DNA from: Curtobacterium sp. MCLR17_032
GTDB lineage: Bacteria > Actinomycetota > Actinomycetes > Actinomycetales > Microbacteriaceae
Length of the DNA: 64,000 nucleotides
Assembly: GCF_003234795.2 (NCBI RefSeq)
Contig: NZ_CP126268.1
Coordinates: 2,852,001 to 2,916,000 of the forward strand
Direction: 5' to 3'
This document shows positions 25,881 through 34,276 of the stretch, piece after piece. Below the pieces are notes generated by a model. The model did not search any database. It was given only the letters and a program-made list of their open reading frames with translations, and was not told the origin of the DNA. The position numbers were made by a program, and so were the translations under genes. Each line of letters opens with the position of its first letter. The stretch's first letter is position 1.

Positions 25881-26621
25881 ATGGACATCACGAACAGCAC
25901 CGTCTTCATGCCCGGCGCGACCTCGGGCATCGGCCTGGCCCTCGCGCTCCGCCTGCAGCAGGCCGGCAGCACCGTCGTCGTCGGCGGCCGTCGCCAGGCC
26001 CTCCTCGACTCGATCGCCGCCGAGCACGGCCTGGACACCGTGCAGGTCGACGTCGCCGACGCGGAGTCGATCCAGCAGGCGGCCGAGACCGTCCTCGCCG
26101 CCCACCCCGCACTCGACACCCTGGTGACGATGTCGGGCATCATGCGCAACGAGGACCTCCGCGACCCGGCGCACATCTCGGACGCCGTCGAGATCGTCGA
26201 GACGAACCTGGTCGGCACGATCCGGCTGATCGACGCGTTCCTGCCGCACCTGCTCGGCCGCCCGAGCGCGACGGTGATGACGGTGTCGTCGGGTCTGGCG
26301 TTCGTACCGCTGACCGCCACCCCGACCTACAGCGCGACCAAGGCCGGCGTGCACGCGTACACGCAGGCGCTCCGGCAGCAGCTCGTCGGCTCGTCGGTCG
26401 AGGTCCTCGAGCTCGCGCCGCCGGCCGTCGCCACCGACCTGATGGGTGGGCAGGACTTCGGCGGGATGCCGCTCGAGGTGTTCATCGACGAGGTCGTCGG
26501 CCTGATCGAGTCCGGTGCGGCTCCGGAGATCCTGGTGCAGAACGTCCAGCCGCTGCGGTGGGCCGAGCGCGACGGCAACCACCAGCAGATCCTCGAGATG
26601 ATGGCTTCGCGCGAGCACTGA
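25881..26621 (+). CDS. short-chain dehydrogenase/reductase (DltE-like)
   Basis: 246 residues, classical SDR length. The cofactor loop is PGATSGIGLALALRL and the catalytic pair is YSATK (Tyr, Lys) with an upstream Ser-rich VSSGL. It resembles the DltE-type oxidoreductases often paired with MmyB-like regulators. I chose ATG 25881, since a longer in-frame start would place the promoter inside the gene. The substrate, a carbonyl or alcohol, is unknown. Confidence 0.88.
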   Translation: MDITNSTVFMPGATSGIGLALALRLQQAGSTVVVGGRRQALLDSIAAEHGLDTVQVDVADAESIQQAAETVLAAHPALDTLVTMSGIMRNEDLRDPAHISDAVEIVETNLVGTIRLIDAFLPHLLGRPSATVMTVSSGLAFVPLTATPTYSATKAGVHAYTQALRQQLVGSSVEVLELAPPAVATDLMGGQDFGGMPLEVFIDEVVGLIESGAAPEILVQNVQPLRWAERDGNHQQILEMMASREH

Positions 26622-26627
26622 CCCACT

Positions 26628-26682
26628 CCACCCGTCCTGACATGTAGCACATCATGCTGCTCCGGCATGTCAGGATGGGTGG
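26628..26682 (+). promoter_or_regulatory. long hairpin ending exactly at the next start codon
   Basis: Seventeen-base arms with one mismatch (26628-26644 and 26666-26682) frame a 21-nt interior that can pair further (AGCA/TGCT). It fills almost the whole gap after the dehydrogenase gene, and its last base abuts ATG 26683. It may terminate the upstream gene, or control access to a CAGGAT -10 box that lies in the right arm. Confidence 0.7.
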
Positions 26683-27180
26683 ATGCGACGAGCACCGTAC
26701 GAGGAAGCCCTGCCGTCCGGACGCCTGATGCCCGTGGTCGGCATCGCCGTGATCGCCATCGCGGTCGCCGCGGTCGCACTCCCGCTCGTCCTGCCGCCGT
26801 CACCCGGTCGCGGCCTCGATCCGGGAGACGTCGCGGTCCTCCTCGGGACACTCGTCGTCACGGTCGTCCTCGGCATCGGCGTCGTCCGGATGCGACAGAC
26901 GATCCGTATCGACGACGTGCTGGAGGTCCGCGTCAGCCCGTTCTGGTACCGACGCCGCATCCCGCTCGACCGGATCGCGTCGGTGACGCCGATGGAGATG
27001 AACGGCCTGAACTCGGGCGGCTGGGGCATCCGACTGATCCCGAGCGGGACCGCGATCCTGCTCGACAACGGGCCGGGCGTGCACGTCACCGTCCGCGGCA
27101 AGCGTGCACTGCGGTTCCGCTGCGACGATCCGGACGCGCTCGTCGCCGCTCTGGAGGCACGGGGCGCGTCCGTCCGCTGA
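26683..27180 (+). CDS. membrane-anchored PH-like domain protein
   Basis: 165 residues. Two TM helices (about 16-38 and 50-70) are followed by a cytoplasmic beta-rich domain (IRIDDVLEVRVSPFWYRRRIPLDRI...) resembling bacterial PH domains of small actinobacterial membrane proteins. Function unknown. ATG 26683 follows the hairpin directly, and a CAGGAT -10-like box lies 6 nt upstream. Confidence 0.75.
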   Translation: MRRAPYEEALPSGRLMPVVGIAVIAIAVAAVALPLVLPPSPGRGLDPGDVAVLLGTLVVTVVLGIGVVRMRQTIRIDDVLEVRVSPFWYRRRIPLDRIASVTPMEMNGLNSGGWGIRLIPSGTAILLDNGPGVHVTVRGKRALRFRCDDPDALVAALEARGASVR

Positions 27181-27204
27181 GTCGCGTCCGTCGGGCGGGC
27201 TCGG

Positions 27205-28065
27205 TCAGTCGCTCGTGCCGGCGGCTGCGAGGACGGTCCTGCCGAGACGCACGAAGTCGTCGACGCCGAGCTCCTCGCCGCGGGCGGTCGGCGCGATGCC
27301 GGCGGCTTCGAGGACCTCCGACGCGTGCGCGCTGCCGCCCAGGACACCGGAGAGCGCCTGGCGGAGCATCTTCCGACGCTGCTGGAACGCCGCGTCGACC
27401 AGGGTGAACACCCGCGATCGCAGCTGTTCGTCGCCCGGGGGCTCGTGCCGGTCGAAGCCGACCAGGACACTGTCGACGTTCGGCACCGGCCAGAACACCT
27501 GCCGGCTGACCTGTCCGGCGATCCGCCACGACCCGTACCAGGCGGCCTTGACGCTCGGTGAGCCGTAGACCTTGCTGCCCGGGTCGGCGGCCAGGCGGTA
27601 GCCGACCTCGGCCTGCACCATGACGAGCGACCGGACCAGGGACGGGAAGGTCGCGAGCAGGTGCAGGAGCACCGGCACGGACACGTTGTAGGGCAGGTTC
27701 GCCACGAGGTGCGTCGGCGCGACGGGCAGGTCCTCTGCCGAGACCTGCATGGCGTCCTGGTGGACGACGGTCAGGCGGGCGTCGGGCTGCATCGCGGAGA
27801 CGGTCGTCGGCAGGTGCGCGGCGAGCCGGGCGTCGATCTCGACAGCCGTCACAGCAGCGCCGGTCTCGGTCAGGCCGAGGGTCAGCGACCCGAGCCCGGG
27901 CCCGACCTCGAGCACCGCCGACTCGGGCGTGACGCCGGCGATCGACACGATGCGTCGGACGGTGTTGGCGTCGTGCACGAAGTTCTGGCCGAGCTTCTTG
28001 GTGGGCGTGACGTCGAGCGTCGCCGCGAGTTCCCGGATCTCCGCCGGGCCGAGGAGCGCACCCAC
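27205..28065 (-). CDS. rsmA: 16S rRNA dimethyladenosine transferase
   Basis: 286 residues. RsmA (KsgA) dimethylates A1518 and A1519 of 16S rRNA during small-subunit assembly, and its loss gives kasugamycin resistance. Motifs: [14 protein letters not shown], the SAM loop [11 protein letters not shown], acidic VEIDARL, and the catalytic [13 protein letters not shown] 28065 lies 2 bp after the TatD stop. It is the last gene of a metG-tatD-rsmA operon, a conserved actinobacterial order. Confidence 0.96.
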   Translation of the reverse strand: MGALLGPAEIRELAATLDVTPTKKLGQNFVHDANTVRRIVSIAGVTPESAVLEVGPGLGSLTLGLTETGAAVTAVEIDARLAAHLPTTVSAMQPDARLTVVHQDAMQVSAEDLPVAPTHLVANLPYNVSVPVLLHLLATFPSLVRSLVMVQAEVGYRLAADPGSKVYGSPSVKAAWYGSWRIAGQVSRQVFWPVPNVDSVLVGFDRHEPPGDEQLRSRVFTLVDAAFQQRRKMLRQALSGVLGGSAHASEVLEAAGIAPTARGEELGVDDFVRLGRTVLAAAGTSD

Positions 28066-28067
28066 GG

Positions 28068-28991
28068 CTACTGCACCACCGTGACGGGTTCGGCGTCCCA
28101 CATGCCGTAGACGAGTTCGGTGTTCGAGGTGATCTGCGCCGCGAGCATCGACACGTCGGTCCCCAGCGTCTCGGCCATCGACCGCAGCGTGTGCGGGATC
28201 AGGTACGGCGCGTTCGGCCGACCGCGGAACGGCGTCGGGGTGAGGAACGGTGCGTCCGTCTCGACCATGATCAGGTGGCGCGGTGCGACGTGCAGGGCGT
28301 CGCGCAGGTTCTGCGCGTTCTTGAACGTCACGGTGCCGGCGAACGACATGTACCAGCCGCGCTCGGCACACAGGCGTGCGAGCTCGGGGCCGCCCGAGAA
28401 GCAGTGGAAGACCGTGCGCTCCGGGGCCCCGACACGCTCGAGGACCTCGACCACGGCGTCGTGGGCGTCCCGGTCGTGGATCGTCAGCGCCAGGTCGTGG
28501 TCCTTCGCGATGCGGATGTGCTCCTCGAAGGAGCGGATCTGCGCCGCCCGGCCGTCGTCACCCGTGCGGAAGAAGTCGAGCCCGGTCTCCCCGATCGCCC
28601 GGACCCGGGGCAGGGCCGCGAGCTCGGCGATGCCGGCCAGGTGTTCGTCGAGCAGGCCCTGTTCGTCGAGGACGGGGGCTTCGTTCGGGTGCAGGGCGAC
28701 CGCGGCGAGGACCCGGGGTTCCCGTGCCGCGATCGACGCCGACCACTGCGAGGTGGCCAGGTCCGTGCCGACCTGCACGACACCGCGGACGCCGACGCTC
28801 GAGGCACGGTCGAGGTGCTCCCGGTAGTCGAGCGGACCGTCGCCACCGTCCCCGACACCGTCGGCGATCTCCATGTGCGTGTGGTTGTCGTACACCGGCA
28901 CGGTGAGGGCCTGCGGCAACGGCGGGTACGTCAGGTCCCGCTTCTGCCCGCCACCGTCGCCGCCGCGAGCGCGGACGTGCGCGTCGGTCAC
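28068..28991 (-). CDS. TatD-family metal-dependent deoxyribonuclease
   Basis: 307 residues. A TIM-barrel metallohydrolase with the metal ligands YDNHTHME (His-x-His), [10 protein letters not shown] (Glu), [10 protein letters not shown] (His), VFHCFSGG (His) and [10 protein letters not shown] (Asp). TatD/YcfH proteins are 3'-5' exonucleases used in DNA repair and RNA quality control. GTG 28991 overlaps the metG stop as GTGA. The first 40 residues are a variable extension. Confidence 0.93.
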   Translation of the reverse strand: MTDAHVRARGGDGGGQKRDLTYPPLPQALTVPVYDNHTHMEIADGVGDGGDGPLDYREHLDRASSVGVRGVVQVGTDLATSQWSASIAAREPRVLAAVALHPNEAPVLDEQGLLDEHLAGIAELAALPRVRAIGETGLDFFRTGDDGRAAQIRSFEEHIRIAKDHDLALTIHDRDAHDAVVEVLERVGAPERTVFHCFSGGPELARLCAERGWYMSFAGTVTFKNAQNLRDALHVAPRHLIMVETDAPFLTPTPFRGRPNAPYLIPHTLRSMAETLGTDVSMLAAQITSNTELVYGMWDAEPVTVVQ

Positions 28992-30565
28992 GCGGCGCCC
29001 TGCTCCGGCTGCTCGATGCGCGGGAACAGCCCGGCCGCGAGGGGCGTCACCGTCTCCGAGCCCTGCCACTCCCAGGCGCGGTCGATGCGCTGCTCGGCGA
29101 TGGTCCCGCCCGCACCGATCGAGGCCCAGAGCTTCTCGGTCGCCTTCGGCATCACCGGGGACACGAGCACGGCCACCGTGCCGAGGCCCCGGAGTGCGGT
29201 GACGAGCACGGTCGCCAGTCGCTCGCGCTGGGCGTCGTCCTTCGCCAGGGCCCAGGGCTCCTGCTCGGTGATGTAGCCGTTCAGGACGTCGACGAGTTCC
29301 CAGACCGTGGTGATCGCGTCGTGCGGGGCGAACGCGGCGATCGACGCGTCGGCCCGCTCGGTGACGGCCTGCGCGAGGGCGTCGACGGCCGCGTCAGACT
29401 CGGTCAGTTCGCCACGCTCCGGGACGGCACCGTCGAAGTACCGGTTCAGCATCGCGACGATGCGGGAGGCCAGGTTGCCGAAGCCGTTCGCCAGTTCGGC
29501 CTGGTACCGCGCCGAGATGTCTTCCCAGCTGAAGTTGCCGTCCTGCCCGAAGGTGATCGCGCGGAGGAAGTAGTAGCGGAAGGCGTCGGAGCCGAACGTG
29601 TCGGTGATCTCGCTGGGGGCGATGCCGGTCAGCTTCGACTTGGACATCTTCTCGCCGCCGACGAGCAGCCAGCCGTGGCCGAACACGCGCTCCGGCACCG
29701 GGAGCCCCGCGGCCATGAGCATCGCGGGCCAGATCACGGCGTGGAAGCGGGCGATGTCCTTGCCCACGATGTGCACGCTGGGCCAGAGGCGCTGGAAGGC
29801 CTCGTCGTCGTCGGTGCCGTAGCCGAGCGCGGTGATGTAGTTCAGCAGCGCGTCGAACCAGACGTAGAGGACGTGGTCGGAGTCCCACGGGATCTGGATG
29901 CCCCAGTCGAAGCTCGACCGCGAGATCGACAGGTCACGCAGGCCCTGCTTGACGAAGGAGACGATCTCGTTGCGGACGCTCTCCGGCTGGATGAACTGCG
30001 GGTTCGACTCGTACAGGTCGAGCAGGCGCTGCTCGAAGTCGGACATCCGGAAGAAGTAGTTGCGCTCGGCCAGGACCTCCACCGGGATGGAGTGGATCGC
30101 ACAGACCTGCTGGCCCTCGTACGGACCGGTGCCGGGCACCAGGTCACTCGGCTGCTTGTACTCCTCGCACCCCACGCAGTAGAAGCCCTCGAACTCGCCG
30201 GCGTAGATGTAGCCGTCGTCGTACAGCTTCTGCAGGAACGCGGTCACGCCACGCTCGTGACGCTCGTCGGTCGTGCGGATGAAGTCGTCGTTCGCGACGT
30301 CGACGGTGTCGAGCAGCGGCTTCCACGCGTCGGTGACCAGGCGGTCCGCCCACTCCTTCGGGGTCACGTCGTTCGCCGAGGCGGTGCGCAGGATCTTCTG
30401 CCCGTGCTCGTCGGTGCCCGTGAGCAGCCAGGTGTCGTCGCCGCGCTGGCGGTGCCAGCGCGCGAGGACGTCCGCGGCGACCTCCGTGTACGCGTGCCCG
30501 ATGTGGGGCACGTCGTTGACGTAGAAGATCGGCGTGGTGATCGAGAACGAGCTGCCGTCGGCCAT
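28988..30565 (-). CDS. metG: methionyl-tRNA synthetase
   Basis: 525 residues, the short form without the C-terminal dimerisation domain. HIGH is at residues 21-24 (DVPHIGHAYTEV) and KMSKS near residue 305 (GGEKMSKSKLTG). A CxxC knuckle is present at YCVGCEEY. ATG 30565 was preferred to the in-frame codon three residues earlier because a TAGGAT -10 box lies 7 nt upstream of it. It heads the metG-tatD-rsmA operon. No T-box seen. Confidence 0.97.
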   Translation of the reverse strand: MADGSSFSITTPIFYVNDVPHIGHAYTEVAADVLARWHRQRGDDTWLLTGTDEHGQKILRTASANDVTPKEWADRLVTDAWKPLLDTVDVANDDFIRTTDERHERGVTAFLQKLYDDGYIYAGEFEGFYCVGCEEYKQPSDLVPGTGPYEGQQVCAIHSIPVEVLAERNYFFRMSDFEQRLLDLYESNPQFIQPESVRNEIVSFVKQGLRDLSISRSSFDWGIQIPWDSDHVLYVWFDALLNYITALGYGTDDDEAFQRLWPSVHIVGKDIARFHAVIWPAMLMAAGLPVPERVFGHGWLLVGGEKMSKSKLTGIAPSEITDTFGSDAFRYYFLRAITFGQDGNFSWEDISARYQAELANGFGNLASRIVAMLNRYFDGAVPERGELTESDAAVDALAQAVTERADASIAAFAPHDAITTVWELVDVLNGYITEQEPWALAKDDAQRERLATVLVTALRGLGTVAVLVSPVMPKATEKLWASIGAGGTIAEQRIDRAWEWQGSETVTPLAAGLFPRIEQPEQGAA

Positions 30566-30628
30566 GCGGACCATCCTAGAGGCGAGCCCGAGCCCCGTGA
30601 CGCGCGGTCACCCGGCCTGTGGACAACC

Positions 30629-30670
30629 GGACGGGAGGCCCGTGGCGGCGCCGCCACGGGCCTCCCGTCC
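30629..30670. repeat. 42-bp palindromic repeat, copy 3 (perfect palindrome)
   Basis: All 42 bases are self-complementary without a loop: GGACGGGAGGC (30629-30639) and its complement (30660-30670) frame a fully paired 20-bp interior centred on GGCGCC. It lies between the 3' end of rsmI and the metG promoter. Confidence 0.9.
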
Positions 30671-30688
30671 GACAGGTGTCGGGTCCGG

Positions 30689-31510
30689 TCAGCGTGCGGC
30701 GAGCGCACCCTCGTAGAGGTCCCGCTTGGACAACCCGGTCGCGTCGGCGACCGCTGCGGCGGCCTCCTTCATGCGTGCGCCGGCGGCCACGCGCTCGAGG
30801 ACCAGGCGCACGCCGTCCTCGATCGTGGCGTCCTCACCCGACCCCGTCGAGCCCGCGACGACGATGCAGATCTCGCCGCGGACGCCGTCGGCCGCCCACT
30901 CGGTCAGCTCGGCGAGGGTACCGCGTCGGATCTCCTCGTGCAGCTTCGTGAGCTCCCGGCAGACGGCGGCGCGCCGGTCGGCTCCGAACCCGGCGGCCAT
31001 GTCGCCGAGCGTGTCGGCGATCCGGTGCGGCGACTCGAAGAAGACCATGGTCCGCTGCTCCCCCGCCAGCGCGGCGAAGACACGACGACGCTCGCCGCCC
31101 TTGCGGGTCGGGAAGCCCTCGAACGTGAACCGGTCCGTCGGCAGCCCCGACAGCGCGAGGGCGGTGAGGACGGCACTCGGGCCGGGGATCGCGGTGACGG
31201 TGACGCCCGCGGCGGCGGCGGCCTCCACCAACGGGAAGCCGGGGTCGCTGATGGCGGGCATGCCCGCGTCGGTCAGCACGACGACGTCGTCCTCCCGCGC
31301 CAGTTCGACGACCTCGGCCGCACGCTCCCGCTCGTTGTGCTCGTGCAGCGCGATGAGCCGCGGCCGGTTCTCGATGCCGAGTGCGCGCATGAGGTGGATC
31401 GCGGTCCGGGTGTCCTCGGCGGCCACGACGGAGGCGTTCGACAGCGTCTCCACGAGTCGACGGGAGGCATCACCGAGGTTGCCGATGGGGGTTGCTGCGA
31501 GGACGATCAC
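30689..31510 (-). CDS. rsmI: 16S rRNA (cytidine-1402-2'-O)-methyltransferase
   Basis: 273 residues. RsmI methylates the ribose of C1402 in the decoding centre. Family signatures: LAATPIGNLGDASRRLVETL at the N-terminus, AEDTRTAIHLM, TDAGMPAISDPG and IPGPSAVLTALALSGLPTDR. It starts at GTG 31510, 6 nt after a CACAAT -10 box. It is divergent from the mannosyltransferase at 31590, an arrangement common in actinobacteria. Confidence 0.95.
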   Translation of the reverse strand: MIVLAATPIGNLGDASRRLVETLSNASVVAAEDTRTAIHLMRALGIENRPRLIALHEHNERERAAEVVELAREDDVVVLTDAGMPAISDPGFPLVEAAAAAGVTVTAIPGPSAVLTALALSGLPTDRFTFEGFPTRKGGERRRVFAALAGEQRTMVFFESPHRIADTLGDMAAGFGADRRAAVCRELTKLHEEIRRGTLAELTEWAADGVRGEICIVVAGSTGSGEDATIEDGVRLVLERVAAGARMKEAAAAVADATGLSKRDLYEGALAAR

Positions 31511-31589
31511 GACCCCATTGTGGTCGTCGTGCCCGTGCCCTGTGGACGAGGCGGGCCAGCGGCGAGGTCGCGTCCGTAGGATGCTGCGA

Positions 31590-33221
31590 ATGACCACGGA
31601 CCTGGCCGACCTGCAGAAGACCGTGCCGGACGTCCCGCGCGGCTCGCGGCTCGACGACTGGTGGGGCCGCGTGCTGTCCGTCGGCTGGCGGGTCGCCGCC
31701 TGGCGCTGGGGCGGTCCGATCGCGGTGACCGTGCTGGCGGCGCTGCTCCGACTGGTCGACCTGGGCCGGCCGCACACGCTCGTGTTCGACGAGACGTACT
31801 ACGTCAAGGACAGCTGGTCCCTGGTGCACCTCGGGTACGAGGGCACGTGGCCGGCGAACCCGACCGGCGACGGCGCGGTGACGACCGACCAACGGTTCGC
31901 CGACGGGCAGACCGACATCTACTCGCGCGCCGCGGAGTTCATCGCGCACCCGCCGCTCGGCAAGTACCTCATCGGCCTCGGCATGCTGCTCTTCGGGCCG
32001 GACAACGCCTTCGGCTGGCGGTTCACGGTCGCGGTCCTCGGCATCGCCACCGTCTTCCTCACCGCGGTGATCGCCCGCTCGCTGTTCCGCTCGACCTTCA
32101 TCGGCACGCTGGCCGGCGGCTTCCTGGCGGTGGACGGGCAGGCGATCGTGATGTCGCGGGTGTCGCTGCTCGACGGCATCGTCACGTTCTTCGTCGTGCT
32201 CGGCTTCGGCGCGCTCCTGCTCGACCGGCGGTCGTCGGCCCGACAGCTCGACCGGTGGATCGACCGGAAGGCCGCGGCCGGCCGGCCGACGCTCTGGGGT
32301 CCGGTGCTGTGGCGGCGGCCCTGGCTGGTCGCGATGGGCTTCTCGCTCGGGCTCGCGACGGCGACGAAGTGGACCGGGCTGTACTTCCTGGCGTTCTTCG
32401 CCGTGTACTCGGTGGTCAGCGACATGCTGCTGCGCCGGCGGGCCGGTGTGGCGTTCTGGTCGTCGAGTGCCGCGCTGCAGCAGGCCCCGGTGACGTTCCT
32501 GCTCACCGTGCCGATCGCGGCCGTCACCTACGTGGCGTCGTGGACCGGGTGGTTCGTGACCCGCGGCGGCTGGGACCGGAACTGGATCGGGACCGGTGGT
32601 CAGCGCTGGACCGGCGTGCTCGCCTGGGTGCCCGACAGCCTGCAGAACTGGTGGCACTACCAGGCAGAGATCTACGGCTTCAACATCGGCCTGCACACGC
32701 CGCACTCGTACCAGGCGAACCCGCTGCTCTGGCTCTTCATGCAGCGGCCGACCTCGATGTACTACGTCGGGGTCGACGCGGGCCAGGACGGCTGCGCGGC
32801 CGACCGCTGCGGAGCGGCGATCACCGGCATCGCGAACCCGTTCGTCTGGTACGCCTCGGTGATCGCGGCCGTGGTGCTGCTCGTACTGCTCGTCACCCGG
32901 CGGCGGTGGGAGTACGGCATCGTGCTGATGGGCATCGCCGCGGGGTACCTGCCGTGGCTGATGTACCTCGACCGCACGGTCTTCCAGTTCTACACGATCG
33001 CCTTCGAGCCCTTCCTCGTGATGGCGCTGGCTGCCGTGATCGGGCACCTGCTCGGGTCACGGGAGGACCCACGGCCACGGCGGACCCGGGCGCTGATCTG
33101 GCTCGGGGTCTACCTGGTGGTCGTGGTGCTCGCGTCGGCCTACTGGTACCCCCTGTGGTCGGCGATCCAGGCGCCGTGGGACTTCATCCGGTCCCACTAC
33201 TGGCTGCCCAGCTGGTTGTAG
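31590..33221 (+). CDS. dolichyl-phosphate-mannose-type protein mannosyltransferase
   Basis: 543 residues with about 11 TM segments. It belongs to the GT39 Pmt family, which O-mannosylates secreted proteins using polyprenyl-phosphate-mannose. The first loop has VFDETYYVKDSWSLV with the catalytic Asp-Glu, and IAHPPLGKYLIGLG is a family signature. ATG 31590 follows a TAGGAT -10 box by 7 nt. The rsmI-pmt divergence is conserved in Mycobacterium and relatives. It is the third GT-C-type glycosyltransferase in the window. Confidence 0.93.
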   Translation: MTTDLADLQKTVPDVPRGSRLDDWWGRVLSVGWRVAAWRWGGPIAVTVLAALLRLVDLGRPHTLVFDETYYVKDSWSLVHLGYEGTWPANPTGDGAVTTDQRFADGQTDIYSRAAEFIAHPPLGKYLIGLGMLLFGPDNAFGWRFTVAVLGIATVFLTAVIARSLFRSTFIGTLAGGFLAVDGQAIVMSRVSLLDGIVTFFVVLGFGALLLDRRSSARQLDRWIDRKAAAGRPTLWGPVLWRRPWLVAMGFSLGLATATKWTGLYFLAFFAVYSVVSDMLLRRRAGVAFWSSSAALQQAPVTFLLTVPIAAVTYVASWTGWFVTRGGWDRNWIGTGGQRWTGVLAWVPDSLQNWWHYQAEIYGFNIGLHTPHSYQANPLLWLFMQRPTSMYYVGVDAGQDGCAADRCGAAITGIANPFVWYASVIAAVVLLVLLVTRRRWEYGIVLMGIAAGYLPWLMYLDRTVFQFYTIAFEPFLVMALAAVIGHLLGSREDPRPRRTRALIWLGVYLVVVVLASAYWYPLWSAIQAPWDFIRSHYWLPSWL

Positions 33222-33264
33222 GCGGGCACGCGCTCGTCGCGCGGGCGATCGGGTCCGGACCACC

Positions 33265-33306
33265 GGACGGGAGGCTCGCTGCCAGGCCGCCACGGGCCTC
33301 CCGTCC
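33265..33306. repeat. 42-bp palindromic repeat, copy 4
   Basis: GGACGGGAGGC (33265-33275) pairs with GCCTCCCGTCC (33296-33306). It lies between the convergent mannosyltransferase and TetR genes, where it could also act as a terminator. Confidence 0.85.
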
Positions 33307-33308
33307 GA

Positions 33309-33348
33309 CACGGCCCGCCGCCGGCACGGCCCGCCGCCGGCACGGCGG
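33309..33348. repeat. tandem 16-bp repeat after palindrome copy 4
   Basis: CACGGCCCGCCGCCGG occurs twice in tandem (33309-33324 and 33325-33340), followed by a half unit. The rest of the gap to 33450 contains a further pair of loosely similar 28-bp stretches and no ORF I can support. Confidence 0.8.
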
Positions 33349-33450
33349 TCCGGAACTTGGCCGGTCGGCGGACGTGAACGGTGGGTCCTGACCAGCCGGG
33401 AGCCCGGTGGCGGTGGGCGCCGGCGGACCTGAGCGGTGTGTCGTGACCGG

Positions 33451-34110
33451 TCAGGACTGGGCGTGCAGGGCGCGTTCGATGGTCTCGCGGTCGAGGGGGT
33501 CGCCGAGCATGCCGTCCGGGTCGGCCGGCGGCAGGACGCCGTCGATGACGACCTTGGCGTACCGACGCCAGGCGTCCGGGTCGTGGGCGCGGGTCGCGTC
33601 GGCGACGGCGCCGATCATCGTGGTCAGCATCGGCAGGTCGCGGTAGTCGAAGCCGTCGCGGACGACCCCGGCGTCATGCGCGCGGCCGATGATCGTGGAG
33701 ACCTGGCGTTCGAGCCGGTCGCGCTCGTGCACGATGGACGGCCGGGCCTTGCCGGCTCGGACGATCGCGTCGGCGAGGGCGCGGTCGCGCGCCCGGAACT
33801 CGAACACGCCCATCAGGTAGAGGCGGAGCGACTCGCGCGGGTCGATCTCGGCGGCGGCACGTTCGGCCGCGGCGTTCATGGCCTCGAACTTCGTCGCGAG
33901 CAGGGCCTCGATCAGGGAGTCCTTGTCGGCGAAGCGCCGGTAGACCGTGCCGACGCCGACTCCGGCTTCGTGCGCGATGTCGTTCAGCGTCACGGACAGT
34001 CCGCGCTCGGCGAAGCACTTGCGTGCGGTCTGGAGGATCAGCTCGCGGTTGCGTGCCGCGTCAGCTCGGAGAGGCCGTTCGAGGTCGGCGTGCTGATCGG
34101 TGGTGCTCAC
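33451..34110 (-). CDS. TetR-family repressor of the adjacent efflux pump
   Basis: 219 residues. The HTH is at about residues 35-62 (VTLNDIAHEAGVGVGTVYRRF), and the C-terminal ligand domain is typical of TetR proteins. GTG 34110 follows a TACGGT -10 box by 7 nt; an upstream ATG at 34143 would overlap that promoter. It is divergent from an MFS drug transporter, with a strong palindrome between them. It probably represses the transporter until a drug binds. Confidence 0.93.
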   Translation of the reverse strand: MSTTDQHADLERPLRADAARNRELILQTARKCFAERGLSVTLNDIAHEAGVGVGTVYRRFADKDSLIEALLATKFEAMNAAAERAAAEIDPRESLRLYLMGVFEFRARDRALADAIVRAGKARPSIVHERDRLERQVSTIIGRAHDAGVVRDGFDYRDLPMLTTMIGAVADATRAHDPDAWRRYAKVVIDGVLPPADPDGMLGDPLDRETIERALHAQS

Positions 34111-34180
34111 GGTGACGACCGTAGTTGAACTTTCTGGGAACAAGCGGATGCACCTGCTCCGTTTTGGTCTACAGTGGTCC

Positions 34181-34205
34181 GAAGCGGATGCCTGGCATCC
34201 GGTTC
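34181..34205. promoter_or_regulatory. operator palindrome in front of the MFS transporter
   Basis: A 25-bp palindrome with 12-base arms and one mismatched pair, centred on CGGATGCCTGGCATCCG (34185-34201). It starts at the likely transcript start set by a TACAGT -10 box (34170-34175). A second half-site AAGCGGATGC at 34142-34151 lies nearer the repressor gene, so both directions may be controlled. Confidence 0.75.
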
Positions 34206-34276
34206 CACCACACCATTACAGTGCCCGACGGCGCGCGCTGCGAACACCCTCCACCCCTTCTCGAAGGAGGTCTGTC

